Shown here: positions 34,393 through 46,931 of the stretch, in pieces
How positions within the stretch are numbered: position 1 is the first letter of the stretch
Layout: the number at the start of each line of letters is the position of its first letter
NCBI GenBank assembly: GCA_011037195.1
Contig: JAAEAF010001583.1
Location: forward strand, 94,388 to 158,387
DNA length: 64,000 nucleotides
Reading direction: 5' to 3'
DNA from: Triatoma infestans
Lineage: Eukaryota > Arthropoda > Insecta > Hemiptera > Reduviidae
The notes under the pieces: model-generated
Databases searched by the model: none
What the model was told of the DNA's origin: nothing
Seen by the model: the letters and a program-made list of their open reading frames with translations, nothing else
Translations under genes and position numbers: made by a program

Positions 34393-35330
34393 CATTTCAT
34401 TTGCGGTGAAAACAAAATTTCAAAAATAATCACGTTACTTTGTATTAAGCAGAAAGAAAATGCAACAAAAAAAATGTTGAAGCTGAAGATTCTTTTGTCG
34501 TGTTATAACCAAGTCCAATAATTTGAATTAAATGCCGGAGAATGAGTTCAATTAGAATTTTTGTAAACATATTTAATGAAAAGTATATAAATAAATTAAT
34601 TAAATGAAATATTAATATACTTCGTGTTAAATACAGATAAAATGTGGTAAAAAATTAATTTAATATAAAGGAAAAAAACAGTTTTTTACCATTGGAGAGA
34701 AATGATTTTCTTCAAATTATTAACAAAAAAAAAAAAAGAAATAAATAAAAGAAATTAAAAAGAAAGTCATTTAAAAAATATTACTGTAACTTTTTATATA
34801 TTGACCGAACAAATCCGTTTTATTTAATTAATAATAATACTTATATATAGAAAACTTTTAATTATTCCATGGTATAACTCCATTCATTAAAATGAAAATT
34901 TAATAAGAAAATGAAGAGAGAGGAAAACTGCAATCTTGTTGTACCCAGAGCTTCCTCTAATTTTATTTTACGTCTTTTTTTTTTAATTGTATTTTATTAA
35001 CCACAGAAGATATAATATAAGAGGAGGTCATGGAGAAACAAGCAAAGTCCTTCTTGAAAAATAAAAAACAAAACTGTGAAAACTCATGCCAATTTCTCTT
35101 AATGCAAATATCACAATTATAATTGACAAATTTTCCTTAAACGTGAATAAATTGTTGAAGGATTTAGAAGGATGTTTACTGATTACTACGTATACATTAT
35201 ATGGCAGCCACTTTTGTTTCAATCTCTTAGCAAAACTTGTAACAGCAATTTAAATTTAAGCTTAATTCACAAGGTCTACCCATAACTCTGCTAAAATTAA
35301 TTTAAGCGGGGAAAAATATGTTGTTGTTTT
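33336..35330. other. Gene-free stretch with (CA)26
   Basis: No credible gene. The clear feature is an uninterrupted AC dinucleotide run at 34339-34390. Poly(A) and T runs are frequent. Confidence 0.6.
34339..34390. repeat. (AC)26 microsatellite
   Basis: 52 bases of pure AC repeat, read directly. Confidence 0.97.
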
Positions 35331-35334
35331 CTTA

Positions 35335-35568
35335 AATACATATGTGTGAAGTTAGTAATTAATGCAAGGTTTAAAGAAAGTCATTCTAACCAGTTTGAAC
35401 ATTCTGCGATTTTTCGTTTGAGATACACACAAACATAGAGATCATCTTCTACAAAACACTTTTCTGTACTCAGGAAACCTCAAAACGGATATTTCCGGTG
35501 AGAACTCGATCGAAAATTTTTTACGATTACAATACTTCCTCTTACTAGGAGTAAGAGAAAGTAAAAAA
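35335..35568 (-). mobile_element. HLR 5' part, minus strand
   Basis: Right end TACTTCCTCTTACTAGGAGT then AAGAGAAAGTAAAA is the 5' hairpin of the family read in reverse; inside are the complement of the CACCGGAAATATCCG motif (GATATTTCCGGTGAGAAC) and ATTCTGCGATTTTTCGTTTG. No GT tract beyond ACACACAAACA. Confidence 0.8.
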
Positions 35569-35739
35569 AGATGTGTTCAGTAAAGTCATATTTCTGGTTA
35601 ATGGACTTTGAATAAAACCGTGTCAGAAGCAGTGGTGGCAGCCTAAATAGATATACCATGATTGAGCTTACACCTTACAATATACGGTCCACCATTCGCG
35701 CTAAAAACATACTTTATCTTACTCTTGGTTTAGAAAAAA

Positions 35740-36175
35740 AAGGTTTTTAACGAAAAGATTATATGTATGTCTGAGTGTTTGTGTATGTAAGTGGACAAAA
35801 TAATCTCAAAACATATAAAAACCGCAGGAAGCTCAAACGATATTCCGTCTAGGTGCAACACCGCATCAAAGACACGAATGATTCGAGTAAAATCCAACAA
35901 CGAATCGTGCGACTTAATTAATATTTTATTTCTCTTAAATGGCTCCAACGATTTTCTTCAAACTTTGTGTACTTATGAGTACATGCATAAATACCAATCA
36001 CATTCATTTGAAACATTTACCCGGGAAAATTGAGCTTTTGGAGTTTCTGAGGGGGAACAGTAATGTAAAGTTTTCCTCTGAAATACTACTTCAATACCAC
36101 TTTTATAATAGTAATAATATACAGTAGAAGCATTGGTAGAATTCCAAATTTGAAAAAATCAGCTAACCAGAAGTG
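35740..36175 (+). mobile_element. HLR middle part
   Basis: A GTTTGTGTATGTAAGTG remnant of the microsatellite, ATAATCTCAAAACATATAAA, module motifs ATGGCTCCAACGATTTTCTT and GAAACATTTACCCGGGAAAA, and TTCCAAATTTGAAAAAATCA. Both ends are missing. Confidence 0.75.
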
Positions 36176-36204
36176 CCATGAAATATGATTGGTGATGTTG
36201 TGTG

Positions 36205-36630
36205 TTTGTGTATTTGTAGTGGCTTGAGCGGTTTTGTAAAAGGGCTTGGAAGTATATATGTTTAAGAGAGAAGTAATAAGAATAATTAAGAAAGCACTGG
36301 TAGATTAAATCATATATTCTTTAAAGATATTTAAATGCTATTCAGTAACACAGCAATATGCTTATTAATTTACTGAATTTAGTTGGAATAAACTCTTATG
36401 TTTATTTAAACTTGCTTGACCTAAAACTTGCACAGTCCTGATGTGTTCCTCCTCGGTGTCTACAACAAAACTATCTATTTCTTCTAATTGTTATTTCAAA
36501 TCTTCCCCTGTGAGAAGAAGGGGTAGCTAACAAGGTTCATGAACTTTTCCAATAACTGTACTCTTCTACCTGCATGTACCCTTTTGCCAACAAGCTCGCA
36601 TTTTTCTTCCTAATTTTTATATTTCAAATT
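36205..36630 (-). mobile_element. Degraded LTR related to the 6.5-16.9 kb element
   Basis: Segments such as GTGGCTTGAGCGGTTTTGTA, AGAAAGCACTGGTAGATTAA, TTTAAAGATATTTAAATG and CTTCTAATTGTTATTTCAAA follow the same order as in the LTR at 16019-16864 (minus orientation), with many substitutions and deletions. Neither terminus is preserved. Confidence 0.7.
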
Positions 36631-36954
36631 AAAATAGATAAAATTACTTGCATCCATCACAGCCACTTTACAGAATAATTTTTTTGAACTATCTCGAAAA
36701 TGACTATAAGGATGTTCTTAGAATGGTAACTGCATAGATATAGGCCAATCATTTGTTCTTATTATATTTCAAAAAAAAATAAAATAAAATAATCTGATTT
36801 AAGATAGTTTTGCGGCATTTGTGGCATTAAATTTCAAATATATGGGGTTGCTTCAATGTTATTGGCGCGTTCTTTACTTCCCAACCAACTTGGTTTGGTA
36901 GGTTGGACTTATCTCCCACCACTTCTATATTTATTTTACGTTAAGTGAGCAAAA

Positions 36955-37130
36955 TTTGAATATTGAAGAAAATCGGTTGAAAATTGTATATGACATTTTA
37001 TTTACAGGAGAAAGTCGTGTGAACGCATAACACCAGAGATTTTTTACTTTCTCTTAGTGCTGTTACGAGAAACTAATTTGCGATATCCAACTTTCACCGG
37101 AAATATACGTTTTGATGTCCTCGGCATATC
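36955..37130 (+). mobile_element. HLR tail-to-head junction
   Basis: The 3' end of one copy (CAGGAGAAAGTCGTGTGAAC, decayed hairpin, ACACCAGAGATTTTTT) runs straight into the 5' block of the next (TACTTTCTCTTAGTGC, CTTTCACCGGAAATATACGT). The second copy breaks off after TTTTGATGTCCTC. Confidence 0.8.
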
Positions 37131-37689
37131 AACATACATTGGACATATCAACTATCTCTGCAGGTCTTATGTGTATTGTGTTACTGTTAGTGGTGCCAGT
37201 GTAAGTATAGATCGTGTGGATAGGCTGTGATACCTGCAGGGATGCCACACACCGAAGAAGTGGCTATCCACTTCCCCCCTCATACGGAGATTATTTTAAT
37301 CTATTCTTACAGCAGCCTAGTCGTACAATATCTAAGGAATGACACAATTTATTCTGTTTTTCACTTTGCTATTTTCGTTTTACTTGTATGGTGCGAATTT
37401 TCATTTCCATTAACAATTTTCCATTCAGAGAGGTAATTTTTCTTTTTCATTTCAATTCGTGTATATATACTCGTATGTCATAATTTCCATTTTATACGTT
37501 TTTTCCTCTTTCTTTTCTTTGTGTAATCAATGAATTATTTAATATCCAATAACATAATGCCTATTTCTGGGATTGAACAATAATGTTGAATTCAATAAAT
37601 TGAATTAAATTATATTGAAACATTTTACAAGTGAATACAAATTTTGAAAGGCTTCCTTCTATTGTATTGTAACTTTATAGGCTTCTTTA

Positions 37690-38372
37690 ACAATTTATTT
37701 CGTTAAAATATTATGTTAAATTTTTGGAATTGAGTTTTCACCGAAATACAAGTTTTGCGGTTGTCTGAATATATTTTCTTAAACTGTATTATTTATATGT
37801 GTGTGAAGAAAAATATGTCAGACGAAGAAAAATTGTGAGAAAGCTCATACTTGATTAATTTAGGCATCGGCAAGGCATATCTCTGACGAGAAGGTTTTTA
37901 CGTACTCAAAATCCATCAGCTGGAAATGCGACTTTGCTAAAGACATCATTTTTATTACAAACTTTTTTCCCAGGAAAACAAATTGTGGTGGTGGGAGGAA
38001 ATGGCAACGTTGAATGTTCCTTTAAAGCGCCACTTGAATACAATGTATGGCACTACCATCTAACGTAATACTATGAAAACAATTTATAACATTTATTTAA
38101 AAGAATTTTTTTGTTGGGTTTTGGGTACCTGTCAATTTGTTTAAAATTTAAACTGATGCTACATGCTTTAGATACGATTGAGGTCGCTCCCATTCTAGTT
38201 ACTAGCTCTCGTACACTCAGGTACACATGGTAATCCCTACCATTTTTTTTAATGGCAAATCTATTTAAACGTGTTTAATTGTATTGCAATAACTTTTTAA
38301 GAAAATTTTTCTTATTGCGTAATTGTAGTAAGAGAAAGTCGTGGGGATGTTTCACACATTTTTTTAAATAGT
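37690..38372 (+). mobile_element. HLR copy, diverged
   Basis: GAGTTTTCACCGAAATACAA, a short TGTGTGTGAAG in place of a long GT tract, a module with GGCAACGTTGAATGTTCC and CTACCATC, and the 3' end TAGTAAGAGAAAGTCGTGGG then TTTCACACATTTTTTT. The 5' hairpin is unrecognisable. Confidence 0.7.
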
Positions 38373-39070
38373 TTGAACTGTTGTAGACAAAATATTATAA
38401 CTTTTTACATGAGAATAATATAGCGGCAATGCAACACTCCTGCGCTCCTGTGGCCAGATCTGAACTCCAGTGTGTGTAAAAGTGGCTCTGTTCTCTCTTG
38501 TCAAATATTGTATTACTATTGAATGTAAATCCACAATATTCCAAACGTGTTAACATTAAACTTAACAAGTTAATTTATTCAATTTAATATCTGATTTCTA
38601 TCCAATCAAGTATAACTATTACTAATAAACAAGATTTGATCATTAAAAAATTGTTAAAATTTGATTTTCAATTACATTTTTGACCCATTATATGCATTTT
38701 AATATGATATGTTGATAATATTGACATCAATGTCAATGTGATAGTTGTGTGATATTTTAATTTATTACATACATGCACGTATATATTATATGTATGTACG
38801 TGTATAATCTACAAATACAAGAGGTGATGATTAGAGTTTCATACCTATTTTAACATCATATATGATGACATTTTAATTATTTCTGTTAACATGACTCTAT
38901 ATTATATAACTTATAGGCATTGTGTATTATATATTAACATCTGTTGTCACCTAATTTAGGAGTGAACATATCATTTAATAAAGTATTAATAGGTTTGTGG
39001 TTATTAATTATATAGTTCCATATATAAATATGTGTGTTTTGTGTGTGCAATTAATTATGTTTCCTTTTTG
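38373..39070. other. Gene-free AT-rich stretch
   Basis: Nothing identified; short TATATA and ATGTACGT-type palindromes near 38770-38810. Confidence 0.5.
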
Positions 39071-39071
39071 T

Positions 39072-39245
39072 TATTGAAAGAGGAAGTACTGTGATCTTGT
39101 CAAATTTTCGATATCGAGTTTTCACCAGAAATTCATGTTTGAGGTTCCCACATTCCGAAAAAGTGGCTTTTAGAAATTAGTCTGTATGTGTGTGTGTGTG
39201 TGTGTTGTTCAGTATAATTCAAAAAGTGAAAAGCAAATTATGTAA
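39072..39245 (+). mobile_element. HLR 5' part
   Basis: GAAAGAGGAAGTACTGTGAT, CGATATCGAGTTTTCACCAG, AAAGTGGCTTTTAGAAATTA, (TG)n at 39185-39203, TAATTCAAAAAGTGAAAA. Breaks off before the modules. Confidence 0.8.
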
Positions 39246-39664
39246 CTATTTTTGATAAACTTAATTCAATAATTTTCTCCCTCGTCACTATTTGTTGGTG
39301 CCACTATTCGTAACAAACAAACGTAAACGTTTTTTCGCTTGAATAATATCATGTTCACTCTCTGCATTTGTTTATCATTTGATCTTCTTGGCTACTTAAA
39401 AAATCTGTTATGTTGGTTTGTGTGCTGATATTTGAAAGATCGTTGTAGAATTTCTAGTTTAGGGATAGGCAATTTTGCAGCTCCCTTTTGAATTTTCCCT
39501 TCATTCAGCGGATTCAAGACAAACATTGGATTGTTAGCTAAGTATAGGCCTTCTCAGATCCGACTTGATTTACATTTCATGCACGTATATATTATGCCAT
39601 TTCCAGCAAATCCGCTTCGCCAATTTCTTCTTCCATCAATAAATCTTAAACGTCCTGAATAGGG

Positions 39665-39701
39665 CGTCCATGACGTCTTAGTTTTTAAGACGTCATGGAC
39701 G
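39665..39701. repeat. Perfect 16-bp-stem hairpin with TGACGTC cores
   Basis: CGTCCATGACGTCTTA (39665-39680), loop GTTTT, TAAGACGTCATGGACG (39686-39701); all 16 pairs match. Each arm holds TGACGTC/GACGTCA, the core of a CREB/ATF-type site. No gene is nearby. Confidence 0.95.
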
Positions 39702-41155
39702 TCGTTACACACTAACATTGTGTGCACATAATAATGCAATTTACATTTCTAAAAACATAAATATATACGTTAAATAGTAGATGTACAGTTTTATAGCAAG
39801 ATTTCCGCAAATGTTTGATCGTGATAGACCGAAACCGTGTCTGGAAGGGATAACTGTATTTTTATATTGGAAAAACTTCATTAGTTTTCTCAAAAAAAAA
39901 AAAGAAAAAAATGATAAAGTGAACAAATTATTACCCTGAAAAGAAGTTTAATAACTTCAAATAGAGGAATCATTCTTCTTCATCACAATGCAAGTAATGT
40001 TGTGTGTTCGGTGTGGATGGCGGTGATGGTTGTTGGAGGAGTATATCAAGAATGAACATGTTCATACATGTTCCTTAAGGAGCGAGCGGAGGAAGGAGAG
40101 AAGTGTGTGTGAGAGAGAGAGAGAGAGAACGAGCAAGGTGTGTTCGGTTGTAGGAGACTGTTTATGATGTAGCTGTCGTCTGTTTGAGTTATGGACCAGG
40201 AGGGTCTACATAGCTAGTTTGAGGATACATGAGGAATAGGCCTTGGGCCATCTCTACTTGTACTTCACTTTAACAACATTCACGTAAAATCCGAGAGGGT
40301 TGTGTGTTCCACCCTTTATCGCTTAGAAAAAAAGGAACTCGCACACACACACATACACTCAGCGTTCATATTGCACTACATAAAGAGAGAGGAGGCTACT
40401 TGCTGGACAGGTTGCCTGAGATTGGCGGCTTTCAATTTGGACAGAATGAAGAGGAGTTAGGGGGTAATTTGGACATGGAGGCATAACCAGATCTGTGATG
40501 TTTTTCATTACTATGAGATCATTTATCACATACCACATACATAGTAGATGGTTTTTGTGTGTTAAGAGTGCAACAGTTGTCACCTTGTCACATGGCAGAT
40601 AATTAGTCATATGCCCATCAAGAAAAAAAAGAAAAAAAATGCCTGAAACTATAACTCATTTTCACCGCCAACTTGTTGTTTGCTTCATCAAAACAACTAA
40701 TTTATTGTTCACATAGTAACGAATTGGCCTAGTTAACCCTAGTTTAATTTAATTAAGACTAGTTTAATTTATTTATTATCTATACTCAGATAACAACAAG
40801 CGAATAATTTATGACTCAAGATTGCACCATTTCATTCATTATTGAAAATACATCCATCCCTCCATTTTACCCAGTACATTTTTTCGCGGCAAATTATCCC
40901 TCTGTTTACGCGGGACTTTTTATTCATAATATTCATGTACGAGATCTCATTTTACTCGATCTGAAAAAATATATTTCTATAATCTTTTAATTTGATATCA
41001 GAGAGACGCAATCTATTCTTACTAGAATCTACTAGTTACATAATTTTGACCTTTATCGGTTTTTTTGCTGAAAATTTTTTAAATTGATCGGGTAAGCGAT
41101 AACAGTGTTTCTTTTCCTTTTTTCAAATGACGCAAATATGTTGAAAAAATAAAAT
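39702..41155. other. Gene-free stretch
   Basis: A (GA)n run at about 40110-40128 and an ACACACACACATACAC run near 40341. No coding frame with family resemblance. Confidence 0.55.
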
Positions 41156-41159
41156 ATTC

Positions 41160-41395
41160 ATTAAAAAAAATCGCACTTCCGGTTTATGAATTTTGCCTGA
41201 ATCCTTCGTGTACCGGACGCCGTGTTAACTAAACGGAATACCAAGTTTCTGCGATTTTTCATTTATGACATATTTTGCTCACATTCGTAGCCCTAAAACG
41301 CTAAAAACGTTCCTTTCATATTCAGGAGACCTCAAAACACATGTATTTCCGGTGAACACTCAATTTTGAAAATTTGACAAGATCGCCAGGTACTT
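41160..41395 (-). mobile_element. HLR 5' part, minus strand
   Basis: TTCTGCGATTTTTCATTTAT, GGAGACCTCAAAACACATGT, ATTTCCGGTGAACACTCAAT and AATTTGACAAGATCG are the family's 5' half in reverse. The terminal hairpin is replaced by another short palindrome, CCAGGTACTTTCTCAGAACC. Confidence 0.75.
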
Positions 41396-41860
41396 TCTCA
41401 GAACCTGGAGTGCCTCATTCCCATCACCTCCCTGTAGAGGATAGTTTATCTTATGAAACATATTTTAAGGGTCTCAAAAGATTTTTCAATCAGTCAATTT
41501 CTCCATCTTCGTCTTCTCGCGTATGGATGCATGAAGTGGGAAAAGGTAAGGAATTTTGTTTAACCACAGTTGATAACCAAAAGAAATTGCAGGTAAGGAT
41601 GTCGGGTGGAATTATAATAGGGTTTTCTTTAGATTGGAAGAAGGTTGTGATGTTCGCACAATCCAGGGAATCCAATTGGTAACCCCCTAGTGCTTTAAAT
41701 TTGTGGGTCCATCGAAGGAAAAAGCTATTGACATAGGAAAGAATAGGGGAGATGCTCCGTGGAACGACACTTACGACATTCTGGACGGGAGTAGCCTATT
41801 CTAAACTCCAAATCTGCAGGGGTAATTACCATAGGGTAAACAGAAGCTCAAAATCCATCA
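41374..41860 (+). other. Unassigned open segment between two HLR pieces
   Basis: A frame of 102 codons (41374-41682) is open on the plus strand, and the next frame stays open over about 30 codons after it (VGPSKEKAIDIGKNRGDAPW and following, about 41704-41790). Codon-like composition is less AT-biased than in the surroundings. I recognise no domain. It might be a captured exon fragment, a piece of another mobile element, or chance; the first 7 residues come from HLR sequence, so the ATG is not a real start. Confidence 0.3.
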
Positions 41861-41869
41861 CTGAAAATC

Positions 41870-42345
41870 CTGATTTTATTGTCTTCTTCTTCCAGCGGCT
41901 GCAAATGTGGAAATAAAATTTAGTAAAGTCACCCTTTCGGTTGATGGATTTCGCTTAAATCTTAAAGCTACTGTTCTCTCAGAACCATTCAAAAAATCAA
42001 ATTTCCTAGTAAAATGTTTTAAATAAACTTATAGGTATTATGTTTGAAATCATTACGTTTAAATTATTGGAACCGTTTTGGGAAAAATTTCAAAAAACTG
42101 AAAAGACTATTCAGTAAAGTCGCACGGTTGATGGATTTTGTCTAAAACATTGGTTTCAGTTGATTGGAACTCCTAAATGGAATACCAAGTTTGAGCTTCT
42201 TGCAATTTTTCGTTTATGTGAAACAGATACGTAACCACAGACCTTAAGCCAGAAAAACATTTTGGTTCTTATTCAAAAACCTCAAAAGATGTATTTCCGA
42301 AGAAAACATAATTTTGAAGATTTGAGACAATTCGAGGAAGTAAAA
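41870..42345 (-). mobile_element. HLR copy, minus strand
   Basis: Carries a module (AATTTAGTAAAGTCACCCTT, GGTTGATGGATTTCGCTTAA), a second module with ATTATTGGAACCGTTTTGGG, then ATACCAAGTTTGAGCTTCTT, ATGTATTTCCGAAGAAAACA and the 5' end ATTCGAGGAAGTAAAA. Confidence 0.75.
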
Positions 42346-42439
42346 AAAAAAAGAAGTGATTAGCCTTTTTTGCGTACGATTAATATAGGAAACACGAGAA
42401 CTGTTTCTAAGAGCAATCTGGCGAGATAATTGCCAAACA

Positions 42440-42648
42440 TTGGAAACAAAAGGTTCATTTCCGGTTGGTGGGTTTTGACCGAAAATTTCGTGTCGAATGC
42501 GATAAGAATATCAAATTTGAGCATCCGATGACTGTTGTTTTTCTTTTGAAATTTTGTTCGCACAAACATACACACAGACGTATTTCCGGTGAAAACTGAA
42601 TTTCAAGAATTTGATACGTCCGCAACACTTTCAGTAAGAGAAAGTAAA
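42440..42648 (-). mobile_element. HLR 5' part, minus strand
   Basis: GGTTGGTGGGTTTTGACCGA, ATATCAAATTTGAGCATCC, CACAAACATACACACAGACG in the place of the GT tract, TATTTCCGGTGAAAACTGAA and the 5' terminus TCAGTAAGAGAAAGTAAAA. Confidence 0.8.
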
Positions 42649-43486
42649 ATGTCCAGTAAAAAATAGATATAACCTCGTTAAATTTCGACAAAATGAAAAA
42701 CCTTTTTAATAATGATCGTTATCCGGAAAATAGTTTGTATATGCTTTTATTACTGTAATTAACACAGCATCCTCTTCTTCCCTGTTTTTTTAGGAACAGC
42801 AATGTTCATTTTAGTAGGATATTATACTGACACAATGTTTTTTCCCCTCCCTCTAAGGTGAGAAAATAAAATAGAAAACTTCTAAGCAGTGAAATGTTAT
42901 CCATTTCAGATGAGTGTGGTTTGTCCAGGATTGGATGAGTCCAAAATGTACCAGAAAATCCTGCGGTGTGTGTGTTGCGGAGGGGGATATGGTAAGGGCA
43001 TCTCATTTATTTAATGGCTGGTACCACACTGGTAGTAGTTTCCGTATGGTTGGCTATAGAACGCACACTATCCAGGTCAACTCCGCCCTCAAAGTGAAAC
43101 ACCTGACAGATTCTATTCTCCCTCTCTCTTTCTCAATCTCACACTATCTCTTTCATTCCTTGTTACGTAACTCTCTCACTTCCAATCTTCCCACCGAAAG
43201 TTCTATCTCTCAGTACAAACACACAACAACCATTGTTGAAAATCACCAAATAATAAAGCTTCCCCCCCCCACTTAAAAACTTCTGTCTCTTATCTCTTTC
43301 CATTACCTCACACCCTCACGCAACATCCTCATTCTTTTATATATATATGTGCGACCATATACGCCCCAAAACAGAAATTTTAAAATATTTCATTCCATTC
43401 TCCTTTACGTGTTTATATATGAGAGACTATTTAAATAATGAATCCCACATTATCTCTTAAATTCCTTACTAACTAAAACAAGAAAT
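42649..43486. other. Gene-free stretch
   Basis: No supported gene. A C-run at 43261-43270 and pyrimidine-rich CTCTCTTTCTC at about 43120-43150. Short frames at 42914-43276 show no motif. Confidence 0.5.
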
Positions 43487-43565
43487 CTGGTGTAAATTAC
43501 TCACACGACTACCTGTTACTCCAATTAATGCAATTTAATCAGTAAATTTTCTTTAAAATCGCAAT
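43487..43565 (-). mobile_element. HLR 3' end, minus strand
   Basis: AAATCTGGTGTAAATTACTC then ACACGACT and TGTTACTCC: the complement of the terminal hairpin and the 3' subterminal repeat, with the hairpin partly decayed. Confidence 0.7.
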
Positions 43566-44420
43566 GTCTTTAATAGTTTATTGTACTGGTCATAAAAATA
43601 TTTTCTAGTAGGTGCTAGAAGGGGGTTGCCGAAAGGCCTGGTACTGAAGCGTATGAACCTAAAACTAGGCATTTGGAGTCAAACAAAAATTAAAGCAAGT
43701 CCGGAAAATAGGAGAGGAATTAAAGCATTGAAAAAAAGGAGATTGATTACTTTTAGAAATCCAAATAGATATGGATCTTAGAATCACGAAATTGTGACAT
43801 TATACAATCTTATGAATTCCGGAAATGATATGGAAATGCCTCAACCCTGGCAGAACAATAAAATTACCCTCCTTTGAGCGCTAGGAGATAATGTGATGGT
43901 CCGAACTTTGATAAGCAAAGGTGCGATAATCAATTTTATGGGGCCGTAATTCTTCTGTGGTATAAGAAACCAAATTGTCTGCAAGAAGAGCTGAGAAATA
44001 AGAAGGAAATCAAGAAAGCGCCTCTCTAGAGAACTAGCGTCTGCAGTTATTGTGTGGAGATAGGGGAATCTCAATACACCTCCTGACAGATGCAACGCGA
44101 TCCTACAGATAAGGTTTATATGCCAGAATACCTACCGGTTATGGGATGCCTACCGTTTCTGTGAATATTTCACTGTAATATTTCTAACTCTGCTAGATTG
44201 GTGTGATGGCGTATCACACGAGAAATTAGTTCCTTGCTGCTATCCGCAAAATAACGCCGTAGACGTATCTTCACGCGAAGCCAATCAAGGTTCTGCTTTT
44301 TACAAAAAAAAATCTATTATTTTGCGACTATATAAGAAAGGCAATAGAAATCAACACTCTAAACTTCATATTGCAATATACTATTTTGTGAAAAGCATAC
44401 CCTTACTCGTCCAGCAACCC
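43566..44420. other. Gene-free stretch, moderately GC-rich in parts
   Basis: No motif recognised. A minus-strand frame of 84 codons (43841-44095) shows nothing familiar. A C-run of ten lies at 44419-44428. Confidence 0.4.
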
Positions 44421-44429
44421 CCCCCCCCC

Positions 44430-45060
44430 TGTAAATGAATTTACTCGGAAAACTAATTCAAACAAAAGTGATAGAGGTCTGTGTATGTGTGGTTAGTATA
44501 CCAAGTTTAATGAAACCCGTTTGTGCTTTTATGGAGAAAGTGACAAAATATTGTTCAGTAAAGTTTAACTTACGGTGAACCGATTTTCTTCAAATTTCAA
44601 ATTTCATTGTAATTTATATTAAATAGATGATAGAATTGTGTAATAAACTAAAATAGCACTTTAGAGGTAAACATAAACCCACACCTTCCCCAAAAGCCCC
44701 ACTGAAGAGTTTTCCCGTAGAAATATTTCAAATAAAACAGTTGTAACTCTTTGTAATATTCCAAGTTTAGAGAAAATCGTTGCAGTCGTTTTCAGAGAAA
44801 GTCACTGAAAAATCAGAATTTATTCAGTAAAATGTTACTTCCGGTTGACTAGTTGTGTTGAATAATTTCTTATCGGATTCCCTGCTAGCATTTATACTAA
44901 ATATCAAGTTTGAACTTTGTATGATTTTCGCTCTTATTGAGCGATACATCATTTTCTAGAAACCAATTGCTTGGACTCAGGAGACCTCAAAACATGTATT
45001 TCCGGTGAAAACTCACACGATTCCAATATTTTGTCTTACAGCAGTAAGAGAAAGTAAAAA
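44430..45060 (-). mobile_element. HLR copy, minus strand, two modules
   Basis: Module 2 at the left (GTGAACCGATTTTCTTCAAA, TAGATGATAGAATTGTGTAA, ACTTTAGAGG), module 1 (GTTGCAGTCGTTTTCAGAGA, TTCAGTAAAATGTTACTTCC), then GGAGACCTCAAAACATGTAT, TTTCCGGTGAAAACTCACAC and the 5' end CAGCAGTAAGAGAAAGTAAA. The GT tract is missing. Confidence 0.85.
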
Positions 45061-46780
45061 TGGGAAGAATGTATGGAAACCTCTAAGAAAATGTTGTTTA
45101 CAAAAAAGGAGATTGATTACTTTCTGAAAATTTTCAAACATTAAAGTGTCTACAGAAGACGCGAGTAGCGCTGTGGTCGAGATAGTTTTCCCGTGACCCA
45201 TGTGCGTGACATGTCTATTCAACAGGTGTTTTAAGGCCATGTTTCACTAAAATTCATGGTTACTTACGAAAACGAGTTTAGCCCCTTTAATATGATTTTT
45301 TTTAGACAATAGGCAAAAGTTATGTTTTAAATTGAATAATTAAATGTGCAGGAACTTTTTTATTTCGAATTTATAAAAAAAAAAAAACCATTCAGTGATT
45401 TAAATTGTTTGCCCATCAGAGAATAAATCAATACTTCCTCAGCATCACTATCCAGAGGTCACTACTTATTGCGTCGAAATATGCGAATCACCGCTGGTGT
45501 CAAGAGTTTCAAATACGCTATACCCGTCTCAATTTGCGGCTAGCCTAAAGGTCTATTTATATACACCCTTTACATTTCTAGTACAAGAAGAGTATTCTAT
45601 CTATTACCGTCGCCTTTTGTCCTTCTGAGGCTCTTATCCAGTTATTTAGAATATTACTTTACAAATGAATTACTTAAATATGTAATATGTAATACAGTGA
45701 GCAAATTTCAACATATTATTATCATTACTGAACTATTGTTGCCATATACTTTATAGAAAACAAAGCAATATCATTAATTAAGAAAAAATTAATGACCCTG
45801 AAAACAATTAATCTTGATTACATATATATATATATAAATCTTCTTAAAAGAAAGAAAATTCTTTGCATCTGATTGGTGGTAGATATATATATATATATAT
45901 ATATCTTCACTGGAGAGGGGGAGCCAATTAAGCTTATTAAATTGGATCGGATTTTTTTTCCTTCCTTAGTACTATCTTCTTTTCCCATTCCTTAAACTTA
46001 GAGTAAAAATAAAAAAAAAGGAAACTGGTGCAAGCTGTTTTCTTATCCAGCCCCGCAAGGAGGGTTGTCAGATAGTTACTTTTAAGCTTGGATAGGAAGG
46101 GAAATTCCTGACAACAAATGGCCTGGAATTAAACGACAGTTAGAATAGTGGTTTTTCTCTAGGTTGGTACCAGGATTGCAGAACATGCTTTTCCATTTCC
46201 CGGCTTCTATCTTTTTAAGTGGCCCACAGATAAATTACATCGTGAGTTTAGCCAACCAATGAGAGGAGTTTTCTTCTTTCATGAACAATTCGCATACCTA
46301 TTAACTTCCTACTGTTTGGTTACGATTTGTGTTAGTAGGCGCTTTCACTTTAAATAGGCCGCACCACACAGAAAAAAAAATCTTATTTTAAGAACGTTTG
46401 AACCTTTACAAACGTTTACACAAACCCACATTCATAAAAGAAAACAAGCTTGCTGCCATTTGCCAAACTAATCTAATTATGGAATTTACAGGAAAGGAAA
46501 ATACGGGCCATTTAACGTGAAATTCGTAGCCTAGTTTTAGTGATAAAAATGCAGGCACACGTTACACACACTCACCACAGAACAGTACTAGTCATTGAAG
46601 CAATGGGCAATTTCAGAATTATTAATGTAATTTGTTGATTCATTCATTAACTTAAACATCATAAACATAACATAATTTTGCTTAACTTTAATCGAATTTT
46701 TGCAAACATGCTGAAGATAATCTTCTCCTTTTTTTAATTGACAACATTCTCTCAAAGGTTACCTTACGTTTTTCTCATTT
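45061..46780. other. Gene-free stretch
   Basis: AT-rich with (TA)n runs at about 45821-45834 and 45882-45903. No family resemblance in any frame. Confidence 0.55.
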
Positions 46781-46783
46781 TAG

Positions 46784-46900
46784 TTTCTCTTACTCCCAAT
46801 AAGAGAAAGCATTGGGATCGTGTTAAATTTTCAATATCGAGTTTTTAGGGAAATACACATTTTGAGTTTCCCTGAGTCAGAAAGTGGTTTTAAGAATATG

Positions 46901-46931
<31 letters not shown>

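Noticed and set aside
43841..44095. Coding exon on the minus strand
   Set aside because: No motif, and the neighbouring frames are equally open; composition not convincing.
45140..45200. tRNA gene on the plus strand (GTAGCGCTGTGGTCGAG)
   Set aside because: Only an A-box-like stretch; no B box at the right distance and no cloverleaf.
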